A stretch of DNA of 64,000 nt, from NCBI RefSeq assembly GCF_000507245.1, contig NC_023035.1:2647570-2711569 (forward strand), in the 5' to 3' direction. Below, piece by piece: positions 17,512-27,660 of the stretch (position 1 is its first letter; each line of letters opens with the position of its first letter). The stretch comes from Salinispira pacifica (GTDB lineage Bacteria > Spirochaetota > Spirochaetia > DSM-27196 > Salinispiraceae). The notes under the pieces are model-generated. The model was not told the origin of the DNA, did not search any database, and saw only the letters and a list, made by a program, of their open reading frames with translations. Made by a program: the position numbers and the translations under genes.

Positions 17512-17943
17512 CTACTTTCTTTCTTCAGAGTCTGCATCCAGCTCCAGACTCAGGGAGTTGATGCAGTAGCGGAGACCTGTTGGATCGGGACCGTCGGGAA
17601 AAACATGACCCAGATGGGCATCGCAGGATGCACAGCGAAGCTCGATTCTCCGCATACCCAGACTGGTATCTTCACGCTCTACCACGGCATCGGATGAAAG
17701 GGGTTCGTAAAAGCTGGGCCAGCCGCAGCCGCTGTGATACTTGGTATCACTAGAGAAAAGCGGTGTCGAGCAATTGGAGCAAAGATAGACACCATCCCGC
17801 TCTTCAAGGTAATACTTTCCCGAAAACGGAGGTTCGGTGCCCCCCTCTCGGGTCACATGATACACATCGGGGTCAAGAATTTTCTTCCAATTCCGGTTAG
17901 CGGCTCCCCCGAGGGAGTCTGTTGATTCTTTTTTTCCTTTCAT
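17512..17943 (-). CDS. msrB: Peptide-methionine (R)-S-oxide reductase MsrB
   Basis: Repairs methionine-R-sulfoxide in proteins, using thioredoxin-type reductant in the cytoplasm. 143 aa, single domain. Zinc ligands are the pairs CSNC and CASC; the substrate-binding elements [11 protein letters not shown] and HLGHVFPDG are present; the catalytic residue lies in [11 protein letters not shown] as Cys (not selenocysteine or Ser). The start has a lysine-rich cytoplasmic N-terminus without signal peptide. No msrA is adjacent. It is monocistronic, tail-to-head with the sugar operon control region. Confidence 0.96.
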   Translation of the reverse strand: MKGKKESTDSLGGAANRNWKKILDPDVYHVTREGGTEPPFSGKYYLEERDGVYLCSNCSTPLFSSDTKYHSGCGWPSFYEPLSSDAVVEREDTSLGMRRIELRCASCDAHLGHVFPDGPDPTGLRYCINSLSLELDADSEERK

Positions 17944-18144
17944 ACCCTGTAAAATCGTAATTGTTTCCGTCAGTGTCCAGATAAACCTGCAGGGTAACTG
18001 GCAAACGCCGGGAAATTTCAGTACATTTATAGAAAGAAAGCCCCTTTGTGAACGGAGTCTATCCTTTCACCCAAAACATCCGGCAAATCATTCTGCTTCA
18101 GATGGGAACGTTTTCATATGGGAAGAATAGAGAGGAGTCGACAG

Positions 18145-19299
18145 ATGGATTACAGCAAACAGATTCAAACCCATGAGCGGGAAATCACCATAAACAACAG
18201 CATTATCGATCAGGAATACTGGCACATCGGCAATGCTGCCCGGGAGAACCCCCAGCTACTCGACAGTCTCAACGAAGAGCAAAAGACAAGCTATTCCCCG
18301 CTGGTGGAAAAAAGCAATGAGCTCATCCAGCAGAAAACAGAACACAGTGAATATATAAAGGAAATAGAAGAGCTGCAGACCCATATTGCCGACCGGGAAA
18401 ACCACATCTCCGGTAAGGAACAGGAAAAGCTTGAATTGGAGCAGAATCTTCAGGAACAGCACAGAAAGGCCGGCATGGAAGCTTTTGAGCTGTACGCCGC
18501 ATCTCCAGAATTGTACACGTTGTATGCCGGGGCCTTCGGTAATCTTGATAACCTTTTCAGAGATAAATACAACCTGGAAAACAAGGTGCAGTCTCTCGAG
18601 GATCAGAACAAAACCGACCCTGTATTCAAACGGCTTGTTAACCAGACCAAGCTCCAGTTCCAGAAGAATCAGCTGAAAAACCTGGAGAAAAAGGTGAACG
18701 AAGGATTCACCCAAGCCGGATCAAAGCTTGCGGAAGAATGGCAAAATACCCCGGGTAACGACAAACAGTTGGAAAAAATTCTCACTCCCCTGCTGAAACA
18801 GCGTCATAAAATTCAGGAAGTGGAAAAAGCAATAGCAAAGCAGAGGTCCGAAATCGATGAAATCCAGGAAAAAATCCGTCAGCGGGCCGGCAGCCAGAAA
18901 CCCGGAGACCGCATCACAGATCTCCAACTGCGGATTTCGGAGCTGGATGAACAGCTGAGAGATAATCTGACCCGGGCGGGCCGGATCATCGCCGAATCAC
19001 TTCAGGATTCAGCACCGGAGCAGCTGAAGGAATTCATCGGCAACCTGAACAAACTGAAAAAAGAAAATGACAATAAACGGGAAATCATTCAACGGCTGAC
19101 GGCAGCCCAGAAAATCAAGGCACTTGAAGAGGAAAAAGATCGTTTTCAGCTTAAAAAGGATAAACTCACCCGACAGCTTGAAGATACCAGGGAACAGCTG
19201 AAAAAAGTTGATACCCAGCTGAATGATCTGGATAGCGAGATCCGGGAACAGGGGAAAATCCGGGGCAGCGAAAAGGATTTAGCCGAACAAAGCAGGTAA
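18145..19299 (+). CDS. Long coiled-coil protein of unknown function
   Basis: 384 aa, almost wholly helical with heptad-like Leu/Ile spacing and many Gln, Glu and Lys residues, for example TDLQLRISELDEQLRDN and RLTAAQKIKALEEEKDRF. No signal peptide, membrane segment or catalytic motif is visible. The ATG at 18145 is preferred to the in-frame one at 18118 because AGAGGAG lies 7 bases before it. It is soluble and could be a structural or scaffolding protein; segmented coiled coils of this kind are often filament-forming in spirochaetes, but that is inference. It stands alone, convergent with the broken nucleotidyltransferase gene. Confidence 0.7.
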   Translation: MDYSKQIQTHEREITINNSIIDQEYWHIGNAARENPQLLDSLNEEQKTSYSPLVEKSNELIQQKTEHSEYIKEIEELQTHIADRENHISGKEQEKLELEQNLQEQHRKAGMEAFELYAASPELYTLYAGAFGNLDNLFRDKYNLENKVQSLEDQNKTDPVFKRLVNQTKLQFQKNQLKNLEKKVNEGFTQAGSKLAEEWQNTPGNDKQLEKILTPLLKQRHKIQEVEKAIAKQRSEIDEIQEKIRQRAGSQKPGDRITDLQLRISELDEQLRDNLTRAGRIIAESLQDSAPEQLKEFIGNLNKLKKENDNKREIIQRLTAAQKIKALEEEKDRFQLKKDKLTRQLEDTREQLKKVDTQLNDLDSEIREQGKIRGSEKDLAEQSR

Positions 19300-19336
19300 T
19301 CCGGGAATCTGCCCGGTCAGGGAAAGAGTATCCAGG

Positions 19337-20550
19337 TCAGGTAAAAAACACATGAGTACGCAGCCAGTTGAGCAGCCTGATATGAGCCAGAATTCTCCGC
19401 TTCAATACCCGGCCTGCATTTCCCCGGGCCTCATATAGCCGACTGATGGTGTGTCTCACCCGTAAGAGCCGAATTCTCAACAGCGGATCAACTCCATTCT
19501 CCACCCTCAGACTGATAAATTGAAAAGCTTCCATCCATAACTCAAGGTGGAACATCCATGTTTCGGGAAAATCCAGTTCAGACTGCTCAGGCGAGCGCAG
19601 CAGGGACACTGCTTTGGGCAAAAAACCTTTCAGCAGTATGAGCCCCGGATACACCCGATCTGTTCCGTCGGCAGAGTCATTGTTCTCCGCCAATTCTTCC
19701 ATAAGCCAGATGAATTCATGAAGCTGAAGATCGATGGTGTCCTGGTGACGGCCCGCAGCCAGAAGCACGGCTTGGGCTATTTCCCGGAAAAATTTCCCCT
19801 GATGAATGAGCCTGCAGCCCCCCGGTTCCCGGGCAAGCAGATCCTGCTCAACTGCGATGACATCCAGGAGCCGCAGCCCCTGGTCGAGAAGCAGACTCCA
19901 CGCCAGCTTCGGATCCATATCTCTGCTGTTGCGGTAGCGACGGTTCAGCTTTCCCGCCAATTCCGGAGGGCCGTATATCACTGAACAGTTCCTGATGAGC
20001 CTCCGCCAGTTAAAGCGTTTGGGAATGCACATGAGCCTTACAGGTGTAATAATCGGCAGCAGGTCGATGGGGACAGAAAAAATCGCCTCATATTTTTTTA
20101 AAATACCGCGTATGGCATCATGACGCCCTGAGAATTTCATCCAGGAAACGATCAGTATATCGATATCTTCCGCAGGAGCTTCCCCGATTGACCAGACGCC
20201 ACGGCCGTGACCTTCAGCAACCCTTCGAGTCCCCCCTCGCCTCTGCCGTAATTTCCCCCAAGAATTACTGCATGGAGCTTCCCGGACAATTCGGTTGCGA
20301 TTTCCCTGCAAAGATCCTGAAGAATTTTATGCATTCGCCGGTTGAATGCCAAGGATGCATGTCGGGCATACACCGGTTCCCGGGTAAACTCAGGCGGGCG
20401 CCCCTGCTTTCGTATAAGCATATACATGTCAATGTAAAAGACCCCCGGGTAGATTTCCAGTGGAAAAACGAAAAAACTAGTATTTCCCCGGACATTGAAC
20501 TTTTCCGAAAAAACAGGAAACGGCATCAAATGACGGGAAATTTCCCCCAA
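19337..20550 (-). pseudogene. Nucleotidyltransferase-domain protein interrupted by a -1 frameshift
   Basis: Two overlapping frames together encode one protein of about 404 aa. The upstream frame (from 20550, possible TTG start) reaches AVILGGNYGRGEGG, the G-G-[ST/N]-x-G-R-G-E motif of Pol-beta type nucleotidyltransferases. The second catalytic element, EDIDILIVSW with its Asp pair, is in the other frame, which continues to 19337. The switch falls at a run of six C (20231-20236, six G on the coding strand); seven would join the frames exactly. The remainder is helical and not recognised. Either a true inactivation, a phase-variable tract or a sequencing error. It is last in the envelope operon. 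Confidence 0.7.
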
Positions 20551-20553
20551 GGA

Positions 20554-22467
20554 TCAGAATATGATGTTTCTCAACACCAAAACACGGGAATCGGGAGCAT
20601 CTGCACCGCCATCTTCCACCCCGCCTGCATCCCTGAGAACTATCCAGTACCTCCCGGGTCGCAAATCGTATCTCAGCTCGGGCTGGAGACTCACCTTATC
20701 CAGACTGCTTAACAGTTCGCTGCCCCGTTCATCCTCTATGGTAATAAGAATCTCCCCTTTGCTTTCACTGCGAAGCAGCCCTGATACCGGGAAGTCCGGA
20801 GTGAAGGGCAGGCGCAGAGGCAGGTCGTCCCGTTGGATGCGCAGACTGAATTCCGAATTCAGCCCCGAGAAATCGGCGGAATCGGCCTCCCCCTCTCCCG
20901 AAACATCCATGGCACGAAGTATGAGGTCGTGACTGCTCCAATCCACATCCAGCCCGGAGAGAGGAGGAACTTCGCCGGGAGTCACAGAGCTGTTTTGGAG
21001 AACCGCAAAAGAGGGATCTGAAGATGGGGTTCCCGGATGGAAAAAATGCCGGCGCCTCTTATGCATGAGCATTCCTTCCAGAAGCGTACGGATTTCCGAA
21101 GGCCGTTTTGGGCTAATCTGCTCAGGGATCGAATATGCCGAGAGAGGTAAACCCTCATCCGCATCCAGTTCCAGCACAGTCCCGGTTACCTGGTGGGCAA
21201 CCAGCAGGCTTCCGGAGTTCTTACCGGACTGCGCCCGCCCTCTGCTCAGCAGCACCCGCCCGGGGAAACTGCGCACCCAGCGGATGGAGCCCGTTTCCGG
21301 ATTGTATCCGTACACATAGCTGGGTTCAGAAGCCGTCGCTTCAGATACCGTGGAAAACGAATCGGTTGCGAACACCAGCGCTCCGCCGGCATCTATCATG
21401 CTTCGGGTATCCGGGAACGGCAGATCAACCTCAGTTTCAGCAACTGTTTCAGGGGCGAACTCTTCCTCGCCCATCTGGGAAATGCTGAATGACCGATAGG
21501 TCCCGTCGCTGAATAATGCATGAACCCTCCCGGACCGGTAGGCTCCCGCAAGGGCTTTTCCCTGTCCCAGACTCCGGTAATATTCCCGGCCGGTATGAGC
21601 ATCCACCAGACTGAACCATCCCCCTTCGCCGAGAAACAGAAGCAGCAGAGATTCATTCTGTCCGGGAGCATCACCCGGAGCGCCGAAAAGATTTTCAAGC
21701 TGCATCGCTCCCAGATATTTTATGGCTGCGGGATACTCTCTTCGCCACAGAGGGGCAGCCAGAGGAGCAGACAAAGGAGCAGCGGGACCATTCTCTCCCC
21801 CCAGGAAAAACACGGCAGCCTGGCCGTTGACGGTGGATATCACCCCCATTTCGCTATCCGCCAGGACTCCGAACGCGTTAACCCCTCCGGCGGGCATATT
21901 CAGAACCCCCGATTCATCTGAAAGAAGATTCAGATAAAAAACCTGACCGTTCGGGGAAAGTGACAGCAGTTTTCCGGCAATCAGGGCGGGGGGATAGGCC
22001 GGGACAAGCAAAGGATCCTCGCCGGCCTGTCTCAGTCGGGTGATCACCAGTTCCTCCCGGATTTCAGGAGGAAGATTACCGGTCCGGGAATCAGGGCGAA
22101 TCTGAAATGTATAAGGTTCATAGCTCAACCGGAAGGCATTGTCCAGGCTGTCATTTCCCTGACCACCGTCTGCGGCCTGACTTGTCTCCGCTGCCTGACT
22201 TCCGTCTGAGGTCTGACCGGCGTCCGCTGCTTGAGCATTGTCGGCTGTAACTTCCGCCGCCGTTTCAGAGACCTGGATCCAGGACGGCAGATGCCGCAGC
22301 CGGTGAACCAGCTCCTCAGGATCCATCTGTTCTCCCGCATCCTGGGACTCCGGCTCCAACCGTGTTGCCGTATCGGCATCTGAAACCTGCGATGCGTCGC
22401 CGCAGGAGATGAGGAAAAAAACTGATATGACCAGAAGGATGGCGCTAAACTTGTACCGGGGTTTCAT
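20554..22467 (-). CDS. Predicted lipoprotein with beta-propeller-like repeats
   Basis: About 637 aa. The start at 22467 is chosen because GGAGG lies 5 bases upstream; in-frame ATGs also occur at 22470 and 22479, the last overlapping the stop of the previous gene (TAATG). The N-terminus is a lipoprotein signal (KFSAILLVISVFFLISC), followed by an acidic, Ala/Gln/Asp-rich linker with repeats of QAADxGQ type (residues ~70-110). The body has repeated short beta strands of the kind seen in WD40/PQQ propellers (GSIRWVRSFPGRVLLS; GTVLELDADEGLPLS). It ends with a domain resembling a bacterial pre-peptidase or jelly-roll C-terminus (RYDLRPGRYWIVLRD). Function unknown; envelope location likely. Confidence 0.7.
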   Translation of the reverse strand: MKPRYKFSAILLVISVFFLISCGDASQVSDADTATRLEPESQDAGEQMDPEELVHRLRHLPSWIQVSETAAEVTADNAQAADAGQTSDGSQAAETSQAADGGQGNDSLDNAFRLSYEPYTFQIRPDSRTGNLPPEIREELVITRLRQAGEDPLLVPAYPPALIAGKLLSLSPNGQVFYLNLLSDESGVLNMPAGGVNAFGVLADSEMGVISTVNGQAAVFFLGGENGPAAPLSAPLAAPLWRREYPAAIKYLGAMQLENLFGAPGDAPGQNESLLLLFLGEGGWFSLVDAHTGREYYRSLGQGKALAGAYRSGRVHALFSDGTYRSFSISQMGEEEFAPETVAETEVDLPFPDTRSMIDAGGALVFATDSFSTVSEATASEPSYVYGYNPETGSIRWVRSFPGRVLLSRGRAQSGKNSGSLLVAHQVTGTVLELDADEGLPLSAYSIPEQISPKRPSEIRTLLEGMLMHKRRRHFFHPGTPSSDPSFAVLQNSSVTPGEVPPLSGLDVDWSSHDLILRAMDVSGEGEADSADFSGLNSEFSLRIQRDDLPLRLPFTPDFPVSGLLRSESKGEILITIEDERGSELLSSLDKVSLQPELRYDLRPGRYWIVLRDAGGVEDGGADAPDSRVLVLRNIIF

Positions 22468-22478
22468 CATTGCCTCCA

Positions 22479-24240
22479 TTATTGCTCTTCCCTCTGATCG
22501 GAACCGAAAATCCGGGAGAGGAGAAGGGATGAAAAGCTGTAGGGCGTAAACTCGACTTCCAGAAAATCACTCAGATCCGAAAGGGCGGCGGAAATATCAG
22601 CCTCCCCACCGGCACGTATCCCGGAATACAAATCCGATGCAAGGTGCAGCCAGTTTTGTTCCTTCAGACTCAATTGCTCCATAACCGGAAGCCCTTTCAT
22701 GGAATGGTAGAGATCAGCATAGAGCATGATTCTGCGGAACTGGGCCAGCTGTACCGCCGCTGGATCGGTGACTCTCTCCAGATCCCCGGAATCGGGAAAG
22801 GATTCCAGGATGCGAAGGAGAATCTCCGCAGAACGCAGCTCAGAGTCTTTGCCCGTTGTGAATTTCTGAGCCTTCAGGGGGAAAAACCCCGTTTGAATAT
22901 GCCAGATATCATCGGGATTCAGCCGGTCAACCTGGAGAGTGGCCTCTGCCCAGGATCTGATAAATTCCTTACCCCTTGATTCCTTGTGTATCAGTACCAT
23001 ATAGCGGCGGGCACGGCCCTGTTCCTGTATGCCGTCCAGAGCGGGTGCAGCCCCCCGCTCCCGCCGGGTGCCGGAGGGAGGTAAAGCTCAACATCATTGG
23101 TATCCACAGCCTGATCGGCAAGAACATAATTACGGAGAAAGTGAAGCTGTACCGCCTCGATATGGGCGGATCGGTCGGGATCATTCACATAGATGGGGTT
23201 TTCAAGCAGGCTCAGAAGGGACCAATAGGCGTCGCTGCGGGTCTCACTGTCGATTTTCAGTCTGGCGAGCAGCTGCCGGGGGGAATTTCAGGCCCCAGTG
23301 CCCCGTCAAGATTTCGCTGGGTTCTGCGCAGATTATCGACGTACCCACTCCAGGTTTGAGATGAACTCAACCGGTCATTGAAAAAATCCCGATGCAGAGT
23401 ACGATAATACACATATTCCGCATCTTCCAGAATCAAAGGAGCGCTCTCCTCCAGACCTGTAGAATAGAGAATTCTCACGGGGTCATCCACCAGAGGCTGG
23501 AATCCCGACCCCGCACTGAGTCTCCGGTCCAGAACCCTGCGATGGGCGGAGGAAGCTCTGGCATCTTCCAGAAGCTGTTCCAGCTGGGTGCTGCTTCCCG
23601 AACCCATGGCTGAAATCACAGTTGAGGCATCCATACCGTCACCGGATTCCGGCAGTGTAGACCAGAAACTGTAAGTTGGAGTAATGTCCGGCCTGAGAAG
23701 AGGCATTGCCTGGAGAAGGTTTTCCAGCAACCGCTTCCGGTCACCGGAACCGCTGCTGAAATCCGCTCCAAGATCGTCCAGTTCGGCAACAATTTTCAGC
23801 GCATCATTCGCCAAAGATATGAGATTGCGCTTCACACCACGGACCTCGTCGAGCATCCGGGAAGTCGGGGTCTCCGGGCTCCCATCTCCCCGGGATTGCT
23901 CCGTCTCAGGCCTCGTTCCTGCTGCATCCTCAGTTCCCGAATCTGCCGTGTCATTGTCCAGCAAACTGTGCAGGTATAATGCGGATGCGGAATTAACGTC
24001 CTGCCAGCGCCGGAGAGCCGTACCAAGCCGGGAATAGAGCGGGGATTCTTCGCCGCCGGCATCTCCGCTATCTGCAGATAGCCGGGTGCACAGCTGTATG
24101 GAGTCTTCTATATAATAATAGAGGGGAGCGGACCAGCTTGAGTCGGGGGTAAACGGATATGTTTCGTCCGCAAAAAGCCAATGTCCCGTAAAAAAAAGCA
24201 GGCCGGCAAATACCACACCGGCTATTCGTTGATGTACCAT
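22479..24240 (-). pseudogene. Exported protein gene broken by two -1 frameshifts
   Basis: Three frames join into one 587-aa protein if a base is added to each of two six-base runs: 23278-23283 (six C on the coding strand) and 23051-23056 (six G on the coding strand). Part one (24240-23257) starts with a signal peptide (GVVFAGLLFFTGHWLFA) and a helical, Ser/Asp-rich body. Part two reads RQLLARLKIDSETRSDAYWS through ELYLPPAPGGSGG. Part three (to 22479) continues AAPALDGIQEQGRARRYMVLIHK. The corrected length is an exact multiple of three. No domain is recognised. It is the first gene of the operon with the propeller lipoprotein and the nucleotidyltransferase. Divergent from rarA. Confidence 0.65.
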
Positions 24241-24271
24241 TCATAAACCACCTTGTGCTATAGTAACGGAC

Positions 24272-26524
24272 ATGAAACCGGAATCCAATGACCTTTTTAC
24301 CGGAAAGCCCGAGGATCATCAAGCTGGAGCCCCGGGCAGCGAACCTCTTGCAAGCCGTATGCGGCCCAGAACCATTCAAGAATTCGCCGGACAGGATCAT
24401 ATCCTTGCCCCGGGACGTCTGCTCAGACGGGCGATAGAAGCCGACCAGCTCAGTTCTCTCATTTTTTCCGGCCCCCCGGGTACCGGAAAGACCACCCTGG
24501 CAAGAATTATTGCGAATCATACCCAAAGCAGATTCCAGAGTCTCAACGCCGTTCTCACTGGAGTGAAGGATATCCGTGAGGCGATTGAGGAAGCCCAGAA
24601 TCAACGGAATTATTATAACACCAGAACCATACTTTTCATCGACGAGGTTCACCGCTGGAATAAATCCCAACAGGATGCCCTTCTTCCCTGGGTGGAAAAC
24701 GGCACGGTTATTCTCATCGGCGCCACGACCGAAAACCCGTTCTTTGAGGTTAACCAGGCGCTGGTCTCCCGAAGCAGAATATTTCAGCTGAAAAGCCTGG
24801 AAGCCCGGGATCTGGAACAGATATTTGATCAGGCCCTGAACGATCCCCTGAGGGGATACGGCAATTATGATATTGAAATTGATGATGATGCAAAGGAGCA
24901 CCTTATCTCATCCGCCCGTGGGGACGCCCGGAGTCTCCTGGGGGCCCTTGAGCTGGCGGTGGAGACCAGCGTCCCCGACTTTCCCCCTCCCCCGGGAAGC
25001 CGGATTCATATAGATATGGGCATTGCCGAGGACAGCATACAGCAGAAGGCGGTGCTGTACGACAAAAGCGGCGATTATCATTTTGACAGCATCTCCGCAT
25101 TCATCAAGAGCATCAGAGGATCCGATCCAGACGCTGCCCTGTACTGGATGGCCAAAATGGTAAACGCCGGCGAAAGTCCGTCATACATTTTTCGGAGAAT
25201 GCTCATCAGTGCAGCGGAGGATGTGGGGCTTGCGGATCCCCAGGCCCTGATTCAGGTCCAGTCCGCAGCCCAGGCCTTTGACAGGGTGGGTCTGCCGGAG
25301 GGGCAGTTTTTTCTGGCCCAGGCGGCGCTGTATCTTGCCACTTCGCCGAAAAGCAACAGCAGCCTCGGCTTCTTTGACGCTCTTGAGGCGGTAAAGGCCG
25401 AATCGGCAATGAGCGAAGTTCCCAACCATCTGAAAGATGCGAACAGAGACAAGGAAGGATTCGGCCACGGCAAGGGGTACCTGTATCCCCACGCCTACGG
25501 CGAGCATTGGGTGGCCCAGAATTATCTTCCTGAATCTCTGCGGGGCCGGGTGTTCTACCACGGAGGAAAACTGGGACTGGAAGGTGAACGCTACCCCCGG
25601 GTGCTGCGCCGCCGGGAACTGCAGCTTGAAGTTGAGGACGAACCTTTTCAGGAAGTGCTGAGTTATTCTGGAAGCAACAGCTCTTCTCCTGAGTATGCGA
25701 AACTCATGAAGCACGGATGGATAGAGCGCAGCCGGGGCTCGGGAAGCATCCGCTGGGAGGAATTGCGGAGCCGGTTGTTCGATTTCCTCCAGGAACACCG
25801 GGGGCTGACCAGACACAGCAGGCTTGGAGTGTTCGGCGGCCACATTGCCCCCCTTGTGTGGGAGGGATTGCGACGCTGCCGGGAAGGATTCTGTGCAGGT
25901 ATTTTTTCCGATGACGGAGAGAAGGAACGTTTCAACTACCTTGCCGCCCAGTTGCCGGAACTGGATGCCCCACTGGTGTTGGGAATGGATGATGAGAAAA
26001 CCGGACTTCCTCCCATGGACCTCCTTCTCATACACCGGAAACCGGGAAGAGGGCACCGGGAGATTTCGGCAGAAAAGAACCTACGGAAGCTCATTCTCCA
26101 CAATAATCCCCAGGCGGAAACGGCGGTGCTTGAGCCCGCCCTGGATGAAATGCCGCCGTTCTCCCTGTGGCTGACAGATGTTCTGGAGAGCCCCCGGGGA
26201 GCTGAATACCTGCCGGAAATGGATTCTGCGCTCATGGCTGCTTTTCAGGAAGCCGAACGGGCCCATTTCCGGAAATTCAGTCCGGACAGATCCCCCCAGT
26301 CTGGAAACGTTTCAAATATCATCACCCTGGACACCGGCAGGGTACCTGACCCGGGAAGTATAGGCTCCTGGCTTGCCAATGAAGACTACCGGAAGGGTTT
26401 GTTGGAACATCTGTCTGAAAATGAGCTGAAACGGATTGAACATGGTAGCGGAGGGTTGGCAGCATCGGACACCCGGACGGACCTTCCCAGCTGGAAACGG
26501 TATTACCGGATTATCGTTGAATAA
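24272..26524 (+). CDS. rarA: Replication-associated recombination protein A with long C-terminal extension
   Basis: 750 aa, against about 440 for a typical RarA/MgsA. Residues ~25-430 form the AAA+ clamp-loader-like ATPase: Walker [13 protein letters not shown], Walker [16 protein letters not shown], sensor [15 protein letters not shown], then the tetramerisation domain ending near [19 protein letters not shown]. RarA acts at stalled replication forks. Residues ~470-750 are an extra domain with a Rossmann-like start ([20 protein letters not shown]) and ...DLLLIHR, resembling a degraded methyltransferase or similar alpha/beta fold; this is inference. Divergent from the broken exported-protein gene with 31 bases between. 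Confidence 0.9.
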   Translation: MKPESNDLFTGKPEDHQAGAPGSEPLASRMRPRTIQEFAGQDHILAPGRLLRRAIEADQLSSLIFSGPPGTGKTTLARIIANHTQSRFQSLNAVLTGVKDIREAIEEAQNQRNYYNTRTILFIDEVHRWNKSQQDALLPWVENGTVILIGATTENPFFEVNQALVSRSRIFQLKSLEARDLEQIFDQALNDPLRGYGNYDIEIDDDAKEHLISSARGDARSLLGALELAVETSVPDFPPPPGSRIHIDMGIAEDSIQQKAVLYDKSGDYHFDSISAFIKSIRGSDPDAALYWMAKMVNAGESPSYIFRRMLISAAEDVGLADPQALIQVQSAAQAFDRVGLPEGQFFLAQAALYLATSPKSNSSLGFFDALEAVKAESAMSEVPNHLKDANRDKEGFGHGKGYLYPHAYGEHWVAQNYLPESLRGRVFYHGGKLGLEGERYPRVLRRRELQLEVEDEPFQEVLSYSGSNSSSPEYAKLMKHGWIERSRGSGSIRWEELRSRLFDFLQEHRGLTRHSRLGVFGGHIAPLVWEGLRRCREGFCAGIFSDDGEKERFNYLAAQLPELDAPLVLGMDDEKTGLPPMDLLLIHRKPGRGHREISAEKNLRKLILHNNPQAETAVLEPALDEMPPFSLWLTDVLESPRGAEYLPEMDSALMAAFQEAERAHFRKFSPDRSPQSGNVSNIITLDTGRVPDPGSIGSWLANEDYRKGLLEHLSENELKRIEHGSGGLAASDTRTDLPSWKRYYRIIVE

Positions 26525-26577
26525 GCCCGGGACTGTAGTTTCGCCCATCTCCACCCCGCCCTTTTTCAGCCAATCGG

Positions 26578-26606
26578 TTGACAAAATGGATGCCTTGCTA
26601 TATATA
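26578..26606 (+). promoter_or_regulatory. Strong sigma70 promoter of the tRNA-His-Arg-Lys cluster
   Basis: Consensus TTGACA (26578-26583), 17-bp spacer, TATATA (26601-26606). Predicted start near 26613, about 7 bases before tRNA-His. Confidence 0.85.
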
Positions 26607-26619
26607 TAAGCGCTCACGC

Positions 26620-26692
26620 GGTGGATGTAGTTCAATGGTAGAGCGCCAGATTGTGGTTCTGGTTGTTGCGGGTTCAAGTCCCGTCATCCACC
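26620..26692 (+). tRNA. tRNA-His (GTG)
   Basis: Cloverleaf with acceptor GTGGATG/CATCCAC, TPsiC arm GGTTCAAGTCC and anticodon GTG in ATTGTGG. The base before the acceptor is G (26620), which can pair with C73 (26692) as the extra G-1 that identifies tRNA-His. Confidence 0.95.
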
Positions 26693-26747
26693 CTGATATT
26701 AAGGGTTTCTGCTGCCTGCTCCGGCGGGCGGCGGAAATACCTTCCAT

Positions 26748-26821
26748 GCGTCCGTAGCTCAGCTGGATAGAGTGCCGGACTTCGAATCCGTGGGTCGCAG
26801 GTTCGAATCCTGCCGGGCGCG
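26748..26821 (+). tRNA. tRNA-Arg (TCG)
   Basis: Acceptor GCGTCCG pairs with CGGGCGC; anticodon loop CTTCGAA gives TCG; TPsiC arm GGTTCGAATCC. No encoded CCA. Confidence 0.95.
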
Positions 26822-26865
26822 TATAGATCGGCTGATGCAATGTGTACAGCCGTCAATAACTTCAT

Positions 26866-26938
26866 GGGCCGTTAGCTCAGCTGGTAGAGCAGCAGACTCT
26901 TAATCTGCGGGTCGAAGGTTCGATCCCTTCACGGCTCA
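26866..26938 (+). tRNA. tRNA-Lys (CTT)
   Basis: Acceptor GGGCCGT pairs with ACGGCTC; anticodon stem GCAGA/TCTGC encloses CTCTTAA, anticodon CTT; TPsiC arm GGTTCGATCCC. No encoded CCA. Confidence 0.95.
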
Positions 26939-26941
26939 ACC

Positions 26942-26982
26942 AAGGGATGTTCGGGATATTTCCTCGAACATCCCTTTTTTTT
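26942..26982 (+). terminator. Intrinsic terminator of the tRNA cluster
   Basis: AAGGGATGTTCG pairs with CGAACATCCCTT around a 12-nt loop and runs into eight T. It lies 4 bases after tRNA-Lys. Confidence 0.92.
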
Positions 26983-27131
26983 ACCCCATTCACCTGTAAT
27001 GACAGATTTCCCGGGCTCGCTGGGTCTGCATAAATCCGTGGTTCTGGCAAATCCATACTTAGCTCCAAACTGGCCGGCCTGTTCAAACTGGCAGGCGGTT
27101 TTTTTCGGGGTATATTTTTTCCGGGGATATA

Positions 27132-27160
27132 TTGACACTTTTCCCCCCATTATTTATATT
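27132..27160 (+). promoter_or_regulatory. Strong promoter without an annotated gene directly after it
   Basis: TTGACA (27132-27137), 17-bp spacer, TATATT (27155-27160). Predicted start near 27167. The next feature is a hairpin region and a T7 run, 70 bases before a second promoter; see the small-RNA candidate. Confidence 0.65.
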
Positions 27161-27166
27161 CTGCCC

Positions 27167-27232
27167 TCAGTGAGACGGGCCGGTGCAGTACAAGCCCGTT
27201 TCAGCCGGTCAAGGTACCTGATTCATTTTTTT
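27167..27232 (+). ncRNA. Candidate small RNA of about 65 nt
   Basis: The region between two promoters holds a stem ACGGGC (27175-27180)/GCCCGT (27194-27199), further GC-rich self-complementarity (GGCCGG with CCGGTC) and a T7 run at 27226-27232. The T run follows only the short palindrome AGGTACCT, so termination is uncertain. It may instead be a leader from a tandem upstream promoter of tRNA-Leu. Confidence 0.25.
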
Positions 27233-27243
27233 GAAGAAGCATA

Positions 27244-27272
27244 TTGACCAAAGACATAAACTACTGTAGTAT
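27244..27272 (+). promoter_or_regulatory. Promoter of tRNA-Leu(TAG)-Gly
   Basis: TTGACC (27244-27249), 17-bp spacer, TAGTAT (27267-27272). Predicted start near 27279, 11 bases before the tRNA. Confidence 0.7.
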
Positions 27273-27289
27273 CTGCCATCGCAGTGTCT

Positions 27290-27371
27290 GCGAGAGTGGT
27301 GAAATTGGTAGACACGCTAGATTTAGGATCTAGTGCCGTACGGTGTGAGGGTTCGAGTCCCTCCTCTCGCA
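27290..27371 (+). tRNA. tRNA-Leu (TAG)
   Basis: Class II tRNA of 82 nt with a short variable arm. Acceptor GCGAGAG pairs with CTCTCGC; anticodon loop TTTAGGA gives TAG; TPsiC arm GGTTCGAGTCC. Confidence 0.95.
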
Positions 27372-27432
27372 TCCACTCTCAGCCAGAATCTGGCAGCCGG
27401 GGATAATCGGGTCTCCAATATGTTGCACACCT

Positions 27433-27505
<73 letters not shown>

Positions 27506-27515
27506 TACAATATTG

Positions 27516-27551
27516 AAGCGATCTGGTGAACTCCAGGTCGCTTTTTTTTTC
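27516..27551 (+). terminator. Intrinsic terminator after tRNA-Gly
   Basis: AGCGATCTGG pairs with CCAGGTCGCT (one G-U pair) around a 6-nt loop, followed by about ten T. Confidence 0.9.
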
Positions 27552-27660
27552 TAAACTGGCCCCGGAATCTGAAATCCGGTACACGATACCCCGGCGCAGA
27601 TCCTTGAGACCGGTTCACAGGCCATCGGCTAATAACCCCATCGTTCCTCAGGAGAAAGAG

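Noticed and set aside
24068-24901. 277-residue minus-strand frame across the rarA start
   Set aside because: Antisense to the conserved AAA+ domain; no domain of its own.
27526-27660. N-terminal extension of trigger factor
   Set aside because: Begins inside the tRNA terminator and lacks an SD; ATG 27661 has CAGGAG and begins the conserved domain.
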